Shown one piece after another: positions 16,704-25,580 of a DNA stretch of 36,827 nucleotides; the stretch's first letter is position 1; each line of letters begins with the position of its first letter. The notes beneath the pieces are model-generated. The model saw only the letters and a program-made list of their open reading frames with translations, was not told where the DNA came from and ran no database searches. The DNA comes from an uncultured Ruminococcus sp. (GTDB taxonomy: Bacteria > Bacillota > Clostridia > Oscillospirales > Ruminococcaceae): assembly GCA_947175975.1 (NCBI GenBank), contig CAMWOX010000002.1, positions 1 through 36,827 of the forward strand, read 5' to 3'. A program made the translations under genes and the position numbers.

Positions 16704-19361
16704 ATGAAGATCTGGAAAAAAGCAGCCGCTATGGCTTTGAGTGTTTCCATGCTGTTCAGTTCTGCTATGCTCCTGCCTAATACAGTGGCAGATGCAACGG
16801 ATTCTATAGAAGACAGCTATTCCTGGGGGACATTGCGTGTCGGCGGCGGCGGTTTCGTCTCTGGCATTGTGACCGGACAGAAAGAAATGTATCTGAGAAC
16901 AGACGTTGGCGGTGCTTATAAATGGAACTATGAAACTTCCAAGTGGGAGCAGTTGTTCGGATTTCTGACAGAGGCTGACAGAGGTCTGCTCAGTGTCAAA
17001 GGCATGGCAATTGATCCTACGGATGATGATACAGTCTATTTTCTCTGTGGCTGTGCGTATTTCTCAGGTGCAAAGACTGTTATTTTCAAAACAACGGACG
17101 GTGGAAAAACATTCACAGAGTCCGATGTGACAGAGCATATTCAGATACATGGCAACGGTGATGGTCGTGAATGCATTGAGCCGATTGCCATTGATCCGGA
17201 TAATCCGGATGTGATCTATGCAGGTGGTGACGTGACTGCCGGCAAATCCGCATTGATCAAATCCACGGACGGCGGTAAGACCTGGAATCCGGTTATCGGC
17301 TATGATGATCTGGGCTTGTTCCAGTATTCTTTGAAATATCCTTCCTGGACAGATCATATTGTCCGTGGCTCTGAAGATAAAGGCGAAAATGGCTATAATC
17401 AGCAGAACGGCATTGGCTGTATTCTGATTGAAGACGGAAAAGTCTATGTCGGCACTTCTGTGACAGGGCAGACGAACATCCATGTAGCGGATGTGGACAA
17501 AGACGAATTTACAGAACTGAGTGCAGACCTCCCGAATGAGAATTATCCCTGCTCAATTACAAGCGACAAGCATGGTAATCTCTTCTTTACGTATATTGCA
17601 GGACTTGCATTCGCTGGAGCTGCTGGCGGTGCTTACAAATATGATACCAAAGCAGGCACAGTCACACAGTTTACAGATCTCACTAGTGCAATCGGTATGA
17701 TTGAAGCAGATGAAAAAAATCCTGACAGACTTCTGGCAAGAACCTGCGGTGTGTGGTCGGATCAGTGGTATGAAGAAGAATGGACAGACGGCAGCGTTGC
17801 ATGGGGCGATTATTTCTATCGTTCCACAGACGGCGGCGAAACATGGCAGAATATTACTCCCGGACAGGGCGAGACAATCTATGATGAAAACGGCTCTCAC
17901 AAAGAATTTGTTTCCAATCCGATTGATATAAACGGCTATGACTGGATCTACGGAAAAGCATGCCACTGGGGCAGCGGTATTCTTTTAGATCCCAGAGACA
18001 CCAATAGAATCCTGATGACTTCCGGTAACGGTGTCTTTGTCTGTGACAATGTCTGGGATGAAAAAGGTGTGCAGTTCTACTTCCAGCCGGATGGCGTTGA
18101 AGAAGTTGTTGCACTGGATTTTGTCAGTGTCCCAGGTGGTCTGAATTATTCTGTAATCGGCGACTATGATGGCTTTATTCATGAAAGTCCCGATAAAATT
18201 CCGCAGCAGTATCAGCCTAACATTGGCTCGACTTCTGCAATTGCCTATTGTCCGGCTGATACAAAAGTCATGGCTCGTGTCGGTGAACATGATGCAAAAG
18301 GCTATTATAGTCTTGATGGCGGCAAAACGTGGGAAGATTTACAAGTCCCGAATGGCGGCGGAAAAATTGCCATTACAAAATTAGATGAAAAGACATATCG
18401 TTTTATCAAAGCAAGCAGTGACAATGCTGCAATTGTTTATACAGACGATTTCGGCAAAACCTGGAATGAATCCACTGGACTGGAAGGTTCCAAGACAACC
18501 TATCCGCTTGTTGATCCGGAAAATCCTGCAATTGTTTACGGTTCAGGAATTAAATATAATTCTTACTGGTCTTCTGATACAACCAAAAAAGAGCCGACGC
18601 TTGATGATGCACAGTATGATTTTTATATCAGCACAGACTATGGTGCAACATTCAGTAAGACTGTTGTTGACAAATATGACGAATGCGACCATACAGGTGA
18701 TCTGGCATATATTACAAAAGATACCCTTGCTATGGCTTTAGGCTGGAACGGGTTATATATCATCACAGAAAGCGGAACAAAAGTTGAAAAATCTGATGTA
18801 TTTTACTGCAAGACAATCGGCTATGGTGCACCCGAAAAAGCAGGCGATCTGAATGCACTCTACATGTACGGTAAGCCAGAAGAGTCCGATCCGGAGGGGA
18901 TCTATCGTTCTACGGACGGCGGCAAGACCTGGATTTGTATCAATACAGAGCATATCTATGGTGGTACAGGCAACGGCAATTTCATTGTCGGCGACATGAA
19001 CGAATTTGGCAAGCTCTACATGTCTACCGTAGGATGCGGCATTGTCTACGGCGAAGTGAAAGGGCAGTCTGATCCGAAACCCACTGAACCCAAACCCACA
19101 GACGATACACAGGGGTCTACCGGTTCTGATGATCCTGAGATTCTCTGGGGTGATGCGGATGAAAACGGCAAAGTAGAGATCGTGGATGTTGTTCTTATGA
19201 ACAGAGTCTATGTCGGTATTGATAAGATTTCAGACTCTGGTAAGACAAATGCAGACACGGATCAGGACAGCAAGATCACATTATCAGATTCTATGAATGT
19301 TCTGAAATTGCTTGTGCATCTGCTGGAACAGAAAGATTTCCCAGTTTCTACTGAAACTTGA
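16704..19361 (+). CDS. Secreted GH74 xyloglucanase/endoglucanase-like protein with C-terminal type I dockerin
   Basis: 885 aa; signal peptide; SYSWGTLRVGGGGFVSGIVTGQKEMYLRTDVGGAYKW; repeated beta-propeller/BNR motifs STDGGKTW; dockerin GDADENGKVEIVDVVLMNRVYVG...NADTDQDSKITLSDSMNVLKLLV. Confidence 0.93.
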   Translation: MKIWKKAAAMALSVSMLFSSAMLLPNTVADATDSIEDSYSWGTLRVGGGGFVSGIVTGQKEMYLRTDVGGAYKWNYETSKWEQLFGFLTEADRGLLSVKGMAIDPTDDDTVYFLCGCAYFSGAKTVIFKTTDGGKTFTESDVTEHIQIHGNGDGRECIEPIAIDPDNPDVIYAGGDVTAGKSALIKSTDGGKTWNPVIGYDDLGLFQYSLKYPSWTDHIVRGSEDKGENGYNQQNGIGCILIEDGKVYVGTSVTGQTNIHVADVDKDEFTELSADLPNENYPCSITSDKHGNLFFTYIAGLAFAGAAGGAYKYDTKAGTVTQFTDLTSAIGMIEADEKNPDRLLARTCGVWSDQWYEEEWTDGSVAWGDYFYRSTDGGETWQNITPGQGETIYDENGSHKEFVSNPIDINGYDWIYGKACHWGSGILLDPRDTNRILMTSGNGVFVCDNVWDEKGVQFYFQPDGVEEVVALDFVSVPGGLNYSVIGDYDGFIHESPDKIPQQYQPNIGSTSAIAYCPADTKVMARVGEHDAKGYYSLDGGKTWEDLQVPNGGGKIAITKLDEKTYRFIKASSDNAAIVYTDDFGKTWNESTGLEGSKTTYPLVDPENPAIVYGSGIKYNSYWSSDTTKKEPTLDDAQYDFYISTDYGATFSKTVVDKYDECDHTGDLAYITKDTLAMALGWNGLYIITESGTKVEKSDVFYCKTIGYGAPEKAGDLNALYMYGKPEESDPEGIYRSTDGGKTWICINTEHIYGGTGNGNFIVGDMNEFGKLYMSTVGCGIVYGEVKGQSDPKPTEPKPTDDTQGSTGSDDPEILWGDADENGKVEIVDVVLMNRVYVGIDKISDSGKTNADTDQDSKITLSDSMNVLKLLVHLLEQKDFPVSTET

Positions 19362-19371
19362 TTGCAAAAAT

Positions 19372-19416
19372 AAAGTCCGACATTCTGTGTGAATCCAAGG
19401 AATGCCGGACTTTTTA
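19372..19416 (+). terminator. Intrinsic terminator after the GH74 gene
   Basis: AAAGTCCGaCATTC ... GAATGcCGGACTTT followed by TT; it would place the true start of the LRR CDS downstream of 19416. Confidence 0.75.
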
Positions 19417-19442
19417 TCATGATTTATTTAGGAGATAAGCAT

Positions 19443-20144
19443 ATGAAATATAACGTCGGTGTGGAAATTACAGGTCACAACAGATCCAAAGAAAGTAAAA
19501 TTATTATTCCGAAAATAATTGGGGGAATGCCTGTCACAAGAATTGGAAATAATGCATTTAATGGATGCTTTTTTCTGAAATCTGTTACAATTTCAAATAA
19601 TGTCATAAGTATTGGGGAATTTGCATTTGCAGACTGTTCTTCCCTGAAATTTATCGTGATTCCGGACAGTGTTGAAAATATTGGGGATTGTGCATTTGCG
19701 GACTGTTCTTCCCTGAAGTCTATCATTCTTCCAGATAGTGTCACATGGATCGGAATAGGTGCATTTAGGGGCTGTTCTTCCCTGGAATCTATTATTATTC
19801 CGGATAGTGTCGAAAGTATCGTGAACAGTACATTTTCTGGCTGTTTTGCTTTAAAATTTGTTTCAATTCCGGATAGTATCATGGATATTGAAAAATATGC
19901 ATTTAGTGGATGTTCTTCCCTGAAATCTATCACAATTCCGGAGAGTGTCACAAGTATCGAGTATGGTGCATTTAGTGACTGTTCTTCACTGGAATCTATT
20001 ATCATTCAAAATGCAGAATGTGAAATTTATAATGATGAAGACACGATTGACAGCTCAGCCGTGATCTATGGCTATCCGTGGTCTACGGCACAGGCATATG
20101 CTGCAAAATATTACAGGAGATTTGTAACATTGAAAAATAAGTGA
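19443..20144 (+). CDS. BspA-type leucine-rich repeat (LRR_5) protein
   Basis: GGAG SD 8 nt before ATG 19443; tandem 23-aa repeats of type AFADCSSLKSIILPDSVTWIG. Confidence 0.85.
   Translation: MKYNVGVEITGHNRSKESKIIIPKIIGGMPVTRIGNNAFNGCFFLKSVTISNNVISIGEFAFADCSSLKFIVIPDSVENIGDCAFADCSSLKSIILPDSVTWIGIGAFRGCSSLESIIIPDSVESIVNSTFSGCFALKFVSIPDSIMDIEKYAFSGCSSLKSITIPESVTSIEYGAFSDCSSLESIIIQNAECEIYNDEDTIDSSAVIYGYPWSTAQAYAAKYYRRFVTLKNK
19545..20015 (+). repeat. In-frame ~69-bp tandem repeats encoding the LRRs
   Basis: Recurring GCATTT...GACTGTTCTTCCCTGAAATCTATC...ATTCCGGATAGTGT blocks. Confidence 0.8.
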
Positions 20145-20156
20145 AAAAATGAAAAA

Positions 20157-20195
20157 ACAGACAGGGAGCTGCTCCCTGCCTGTATTTTTTTTTTT
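20157..20195. terminator. Bidirectional intrinsic terminator between LRR gene and nifJ
   Basis: ACAGACAGGGAGC/TGCTCCCTGCCTGT hairpin with poly-T on the + side and A-rich tract on the other. Confidence 0.85.
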
Positions 20196-20207
20196 TATTT
20201 ATTAAAA

Positions 20208-23200
20208 TTAGTCGTTGTACAGTGCTGCCAGTCTTGTCAGATAGTCGTAACGATCCTTTGCATTGGCAAGTGCATTGTCAAACAGCTCTTCTGCACGAGC
20301 CGGATTCTGGCGAGCCAGTGCGTTGTAACGTACTTCGCCCATTAAGAAGTCCTTGTACTCGTCTGTATTCGGAGCTTTGGAATCCAGAATGAACGGGTTC
20401 TTGCCCTCTTTCTTCAGATCCGGATTGTAGCGGTACAGATGCCAGTAGCCAGCCTGAACAGCTTTCTTCTCTTCTGCCTGTGCAGTCGCCATACCGGTCT
20501 TGATACCATGGTTGATGCATGGTGCATAAGCGATGATGATGGACGGACCATCATAAGCCTCAGCCTCACGGATTGCTTTCAGACACTGGTTCATGTCAGC
20601 ACCCATTGCGATATGTGCAACATAGACATAACCGTAGCTCATAGCAATGCCTGCCAGATCCTTCTTCTTGACAACTTTACCAGCGGCTGCAAACTGTGCA
20701 ATTGCACCGGTAGGAGTTGCCTTAGAAGCCTGACCGCCTGTGTTGGAATATACTTCCGTATCGAATACCATGATATTGACATTTCTGCCGGATGCGATGA
20801 CGTGATCCAAACCGCCGAAGCCGATATCATAAGCCCAGCCGTCGCCGCCGAAGATCCACTGGGATTTTTTGCGGAGGTAATCTTTTTCAGCCAGGATCTG
20901 TTTAGCCAGTTCGCCGTCACAGTTGCAGTTCTCAATTGCAGCAATCAGCTTTTCAGAAGCCGGTGTATTTGCAGCACCATCATTCTTGGTTGCGAGGAAC
21001 TCTTCCGCAGCAGCCTTGACTTCCGGATTCTTTGCGCATTCAGCAACTTTCTCAACTTTGGCAATGACACGGTTTCTCAGTGTTTCCTGTCCGAGGAACA
21101 TACCATAGCCGAACTCTGCGTTATCTTCAAACAGGGAGTTGCTCCATGCAGGACCATAGCCCTTCTTGTTGACTGTATAAGGTGTAGACGGTGCGGAGTT
21201 GCCCCAGATGGAAGAACAGCCTGTTGCGTTAGCGATATACATTCTGTCGCCGAACAGCTGTGTGATCAGTTTTGCATACGGTGTTTCACCGCAGCCAGCA
21301 CATGCACCGGAGAATTCAAGCAGCGGCTGTTTGAACTGAGAACCCTTGACAGTTGCCTCTGTGAATTTCGCAGTGACTTCCGGCTTGATGTCCTTGGTTG
21401 TGCCGTAATCGAATGCTGCCTGCTGATCGAGCTGTGTCTCCAGAGGCTTCATTACGAGTGTATCTGCTTTCTTGTTTGCCGGGCAGATATTTGCACATAC
21501 GCCACAGCCTGTGCAGTCCAGAACGGAAACTGTCATGCCGAATTTCAGATCGCCGATAGCGGGTTTCATTGCAGCGAGCTTCATAGATGCCGGAGCTGCT
21601 TCTGCCTCTTCTGCTGTGAGTGTTACCGGACGAAGTACAGCGTGCGGACATACATAAGCACACTGGTTGCACTGGATGCAGGTATCGGGATTCCATACCG
21701 GAACAGTAACAGCGATGCCACGTTTTTCAAATGCGGAAGAACCAGACGGAGATGTACCGTCAGCCAGATCCACAAAAGTAGAAACAGGGAGTTTGTCGCC
21801 TTGCTGTGCGTTGCACGGAATCTGAACATTATTAACGAAATTCTCAAGTGCCTTGTTTTCACAAGTAACTTTGGACATACCCATAGGTGTGTCTTCTGCG
21901 TCTTTCCAGGATTCTGGAACTGTTACTTCTACGAGACCCTTGTAGCCGGCATCGATTGCATTCCAGTTCTTCTCAACAACGTCATGTCCTTTCTTGGAAT
22001 AGGACATTTCCGCAGCGTCTTTCATGTACTGGAGAGCATCTTCAAACGGGATAATATCAGCGAGCTTGAAGAATGCAGACTGGAGAATTGTATTAATTCT
22101 TGTACCCATGCCAGTTTCCTGACCGAGTTTTACACCGTTTACTGTGTAGAATTTAATATCATTCTGTGCAATGTATCTCTTAACCTGTCCGGGGAGATTC
22201 TTTTCCAGACCCTCAGCATCCCAGATGGTATTCAGCAGGAATGTGCCGCCCGGCTTAATGTCAGATACCATGTCGTATTTGTCGATATAGCTCTGGTTAT
22301 GACATGCCACAAAGTCTGCCTTGTTGATCAGATATGTAGATTTGATCGGTGTATCGCCGAAACGCAGGTGAGATACGGTAACACCGCCGGATTTCTTGGA
22401 GTCATAGGAGAAATATGCCTGTGCGTATTTATCCGTATGATCGCCGATGATCTTGATGGAGTTCTTGTTTGCACCAACTGTACCATCAGAGCCGAGCCCC
22501 CAGAATTTGCAGGAGATTGTGCCTGCCGGAGCTGTATCAGGGCTGAAAGAATCATCCAGAGACAGATTTGTCACATCATCCACGATACCGAGTGTGAAAC
22601 GCTTTTTTTCTGTATTCTTGAAGACTGCAATAATCTGATTCGGTGTTGTGTCTTTAGAACCCAGACCATAACGACCGGTGTAGATCTTGACAGCATCAAA
22701 TTTCGTGTCTTTCAGAGCTGCAACAACATCCAGGTACAGCGGTTCACCAAGAGAGCCGGGTTCTTTTGTTCTGTCGAGTACAGAAATTTGCTTTACAGTA
22801 TCCGGCAGAGCCTCTACCAGTTTGTCTGCTACAAACGGTCTGTACAGACGTACACGGATCATACCGTATTTGCCGCCGTTTGCGTTCAGATAATCTACCG
22901 TTTCTTCTACTGTGTCCATGACAGAACCCATTGCAATAATCACATGTTCTGCATCCGGCGCACCGTAGTAGTTGAACAGTTTGTAGTCTGTGCCGATTTT
23001 GGCATTGACTTTGTCCATATATTTTTCAACGACTGCCGGAAGTGCATCATAATATTTATTACATGCTTCACGAGCCTGGAAGAAAATATCAGGATTCTGT
23101 GCAGAGCCTCTCAGCACCGGATGATTCGGGTTCAGAGCCTGGTCACGGAATGCCTGTGCTGCTTCCTTGTTGAGCATCTCATCGAGATCTGCATCATCCC

Positions 23201-23756
23201 ATACTTCGATTTTCTGAATTTCATGAGAAGTTCTGAAACCATCGAAGAAATGCAGGAACGGTACACGTCCCTCAATTGTTGCCAGATGTGCCACTGCACC
23301 CAGATCCATTACTTCCTGAGGATTGGAAGAGCAGAGCATTGCATAGCCTGTCTGACGGCATGCATACACGTCAGAATGATCGCCGAAGATGTTCAGTGCA
23401 TGGGAAGATACGCATCTTGCAGATACATGAATAACATTCGGGAGCAGTTCGCCTGCGATTTTATACATGTTCGGGATCATGAGCAGCAAGCCCTGAGAAG
23501 CTGTATAAGTTGTTGTCAATGCACCTGCGGACAGAGAGCCGTGAACTGTGCCGGCAGCACCTGCTTCAGACTGCATTTCTACGACATTAACAGGGTCACC
23601 GAACAGATTTTTCTTGTCCTTTGCAGCCCACTGGTCTGTGACTTCCGCCATAACAGAAGAAGGTGTAATCGGATAGATTGCAGAGACATCTGTAAACGGA
23701 TAAGATGCCCATGCGGCAGCGTTATTGCCGTCCATGGTTTTCATTTTTCTAGCCAT
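20208..23756 (-). CDS. nifJ: Pyruvate:ferredoxin (flavodoxin) oxidoreductase
   Basis: ~1182 aa from ATG 23756 (GGAGGAAATTTTCCA); MARKMKTMDGNNAAAWASYPFTDVSAIYPITPSS; 4Fe-4S motifs CIQCNQCAYVCPHAV and CTGCGVCANICP; TPP-domain CAGCGETPYAK, GGDGWAYDIGFGGLDHV. Confidence 0.97.
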   Translation of the reverse strand: MARKMKTMDGNNAAAWASYPFTDVSAIYPITPSSVMAEVTDQWAAKDKKNLFGDPVNVVEMQSEAGAAGTVHGSLSAGALTTTYTASQGLLLMIPNMYKIAGELLPNVIHVSARCVSSHALNIFGDHSDVYACRQTGYAMLCSSNPQEVMDLGAVAHLATIEGRVPFLHFFDGFRTSHEIQKIEVWDDADLDEMLNKEAAQAFRDQALNPNHPVLRGSAQNPDIFFQAREACNKYYDALPAVVEKYMDKVNAKIGTDYKLFNYYGAPDAEHVIIAMGSVMDTVEETVDYLNANGGKYGMIRVRLYRPFVADKLVEALPDTVKQISVLDRTKEPGSLGEPLYLDVVAALKDTKFDAVKIYTGRYGLGSKDTTPNQIIAVFKNTEKKRFTLGIVDDVTNLSLDDSFSPDTAPAGTISCKFWGLGSDGTVGANKNSIKIIGDHTDKYAQAYFSYDSKKSGGVTVSHLRFGDTPIKSTYLINKADFVACHNQSYIDKYDMVSDIKPGGTFLLNTIWDAEGLEKNLPGQVKRYIAQNDIKFYTVNGVKLGQETGMGTRINTILQSAFFKLADIIPFEDALQYMKDAAEMSYSKKGHDVVEKNWNAIDAGYKGLVEVTVPESWKDAEDTPMGMSKVTCENKALENFVNNVQIPCNAQQGDKLPVSTFVDLADGTSPSGSSAFEKRGIAVTVPVWNPDTCIQCNQCAYVCPHAVLRPVTLTAEEAEAAPASMKLAAMKPAIGDLKFGMTVSVLDCTGCGVCANICPANKKADTLVMKPLETQLDQQAAFDYGTTKDIKPEVTAKFTEATVKGSQFKQPLLEFSGACAGCGETPYAKLITQLFGDRMYIANATGCSSIWGNSAPSTPYTVNKKGYGPAWSNSLFEDNAEFGYGMFLGQETLRNRVIAKVEKVAECAKNPEVKAAAEEFLATKNDGAANTPASEKLIAAIENCNCDGELAKQILAEKDYLRKKSQWIFGGDGWAYDIGFGGLDHVIASGRNVNIMVFDTEVYSNTGGQASKATPTGAIAQFAAAGKVVKKKDLAGIAMSYGYVYVAHIAMGADMNQCLKAIREAEAYDGPSIIIAYAPCINHGIKTGMATAQAEEKKAVQAGYWHLYRYNPDLKKEGKNPFILDSKAPNTDEYKDFLMGEVRYNALARQNPARAEELFDNALANAKDRYDYLTRLAALYND

Positions 23757-23853
23757 TGGAAAATTTCCTCCATAAGAAATATTTTTTGTACTGCCTGCGT
23801 ATCCTGGAAATAATAGTTTCCTGTAAGACAAGCAAACAGTTTATGACATATCT

Positions 23854-23882
23854 ATTTTACCATAAAAACGGAAATCTGTAAA
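23854..23882 (-). promoter_or_regulatory. SigA promoter TTTACA-N17-TAAAAT for nifJ
   Basis: Minus strand TTTACA (23882-23877), TAAAAT (23859-23854). Confidence 0.65.
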
Positions 23883-24064
23883 CAAGTTTTTTGTACAAAA
23901 TATCATGTTTTTTTTGCACATATTGCACAATTTTTTCTTAGAGCCGAAATAATAGTTACAAATTCTCCACTTGCAGGAACAGCACTTTGGCTATAATTTC
24001 AAAAATCAATTTATTCAAATTACACAAATTTTTCGATTTTTGACAGCTTTTTTGCAAATTTCTA

Positions 24065-24093
24065 TTGACGAAAGCCGTTTTTTGTGGTATCAT
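24065..24093 (+). promoter_or_regulatory. SigA promoter TTGACG-N17-TATCAT with no annotated gene downstream
   Basis: TTGACG 24065-24070, TATCAT 24088-24093; followed by 12-bp perfect palindrome AACACTAGTGTT (24094-24105). Confidence 0.75.
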
Positions 24094-24099
24094 AACACT

Positions 24100-24237
24100 A
24101 GTGTTCGTACGGTTTGTGATTCTACTCCCGTATGAGTAACACTCGTTTTGTTGTCTCCTTTCTTTTGTTCTACACAAAAATTGTTCTGATTTTTTCTTAT
24201 TTCCCGACAGGGCTGTTTGCAGTCCTGTTATTTTTTT
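24100..24237 (+). ncRNA. Candidate small RNA (~138 nt) of unknown family
   Basis: Promoter at 24065-24093; 5' stem-loop GTGTT.GTACGG / CCGTAT....AACAC; terminator ACAGGGCTG-TTTG-CAGTCCTGT + TATTTTTTT at 24207-24237. Confidence 0.6.
24207..24237 (+). terminator. Intrinsic terminator of the candidate sRNA
   Basis: 9-bp stem (one G-U pair), TTTG loop, U-rich tail; no T-tract on the minus-strand side. Confidence 0.8.
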
Positions 24238-24506
24238 AGGGATTTGATCTTGTGTGCTGTGATAATTGTAAAATTTCCGGCATGGATTGTCAGCCGGATA
24301 TTTCCTGTTTCGCAATAGAAATTTTTTCCGTTCTGATAGATCAGACACTCCGGTTGCCGGATTGTTTCTTTGCAATAATTGACTATATCTGGAACAGCAA
24401 TCTGATCCAGGCTTAAATTTTTCCATATTCTGTTAGCACCTAATGCCGTTGTGTGGATCTTATCAAGACTGGATAGTAATATTTCTTTTTCAGATCGTTT
24501 ATCCAT
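24228..24506 (-). CDS. DUF3781-like protein
   Basis: MDKRSEKEILLSSLDKIHTTALGANRIWKNLSLD...VNYCKETI...GKNFYCETGNIRLTIHAGNFTIITAHKI; GAGGAG upstream. Confidence 0.6.
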   Translation of the reverse strand: MDKRSEKEILLSSLDKIHTTALGANRIWKNLSLDQIAVPDIVNYCKETIRQPECLIYQNGKNFYCETGNIRLTIHAGNFTIITAHKIKSLKK

Positions 24507-24535
24507 TATTTTTTTGATACTCCTCTTCCGCAAAC

Positions 24536-24572
24536 AAGCCTTTCACGGATTGCATCTCGTGAAAGGCTTATC
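24536..24572 (-). terminator. Hairpin downstream of ROK glucokinase gene (weak intrinsic terminator)
   Basis: AAGCCTTTCACG / CGTGAAAGGCTT 12-bp inverted repeat. Confidence 0.55.
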
Positions 24573-24591
24573 CTATTTATTTAAAATTTTA

Positions 24592-25551
24592 TTATTTTGC
24601 AGCCGCACCCAGGAATGCCGCACCAATCAGACCAGCATCATTGCCGAGTTCTGCAATTACGATTTTCGTATTTTTTGCAGAATTGCGTGTATAGACTTCT
24701 TTTTCTACCAGTGCTTTCATCGGAAGCAACAGCGGATCGCCCTCATTGCATACACCACCGCCGACGCACAGCACATCCGGCTGGAAAACATTGATCGTGT
24801 TCGTGATCCCGGCAGCCAGGTATTTGATATAATCGTCAACGACTTCTTTTGCCGCTGGATCGCCCTGACGCATGGCATCGAATGCTGTTCTTGCAGAAAC
24901 TTTGTTATTTCTTTCTGCTGTGATCTGATGCATTTTGGAATCCGGTACAAGTTCCATTTTTTCTTTCGTCATCCGAATCAGTCCCGTTGCGGAGGAGTAT
25001 GCCTCAAAACAGCCCTTTCTTCCGCAGGAACATTGTGCGCCGTCCACCTGGATGACAGTATGTCCGATCTCACCACCGGCAAAATTCGAGCCTGCGTAGA
25101 TCTTTCCATCAATGATGATGCCGCCGCCGACACCAGTCCCCAGAGTAATGCAGACAGCATTCTTTGCACCCTGTGCCGCACCTGCGACATATTCACCGTA
25201 AGCCGCCGCATCGGCATCATTCGCCGCATAGATCGGCTTGTCAATATGCTTTTGGATGTATGCCACCATGGGCGTATTTTTGAATCCCAGATTATTGGAA
25301 TACTCAAACACACCTGTTTCACTGTTGACAGTACCGGGTGTACCAATACCGATCCATTCAATCTGATCCATTGTGAGACCTGCATCCTCTACGGCTTTGA
25401 TCGCCATAGCTGCCATGTCATCAGCGATTTCTTCCGCCGGACGGGGTCTGTTGGTTTTTGTGCTTGCCTTTGTGAGAATCTGATAATTCTCATCCACAAC
25501 GGCGGCAACGATATTTGTGCCGCCCAGATCAATGCCAACATAGTATTTCAT
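24592..25551 (-). CDS. ROK-family glucokinase
   Basis: 319 aa; MKYYVGIDLGGTNIVAAVV, AANDADAAAYGEY, LGTGVGGGIIIDGKIYAG, GGEIGHTVI, CSCGRKGCFEAYSS. Confidence 0.93.
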   Translation of the reverse strand: MKYYVGIDLGGTNIVAAVVDENYQILTKASTKTNRPRPAEEIADDMAAMAIKAVEDAGLTMDQIEWIGIGTPGTVNSETGVFEYSNNLGFKNTPMVAYIQKHIDKPIYAANDADAAAYGEYVAGAAQGAKNAVCITLGTGVGGGIIIDGKIYAGSNFAGGEIGHTVIQVDGAQCSCGRKGCFEAYSSATGLIRMTKEKMELVPDSKMHQITAERNNKVSARTAFDAMRQGDPAAKEVVDDYIKYLAAGITNTINVFQPDVLCVGGGVCNEGDPLLLPMKALVEKEVYTRNSAKNTKIVIAELGNDAGLIGAAFLGAAAK

Positions 25552-25580
25552 GAAAAAATACCTCCTTGAAAAATAAAATA

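Noticed and set aside
19475-20005. 176-aa minus-strand repetitive ORF (ILVTLSGIVIDFREEHPLNA...)
   Set aside because: Mirror-strand reading of the LRR tandem repeats, so its periodicity is inherited from the LRR gene
20439-23813. 1124-aa plus-strand ORF
   Set aside because: Fully antisense to nifJ (unambiguous PFOR with 4Fe-4S and TPP motifs); product is Cys/Ile/Arg-rich with no domain logic, typical of the mirror frame of a strongly codon-biased gene
23956-24426. 156-aa minus-strand ORF
   Set aside because: Overlaps the DUF3781-like CDS in another frame and spans the putative sRNA promoter; basic, low-complexity, no SD
24451-25569. 372-aa plus-strand ORF
   Set aside because: Antisense to ROK glucokinase; Cys/His/Phe-rich shadow ORF
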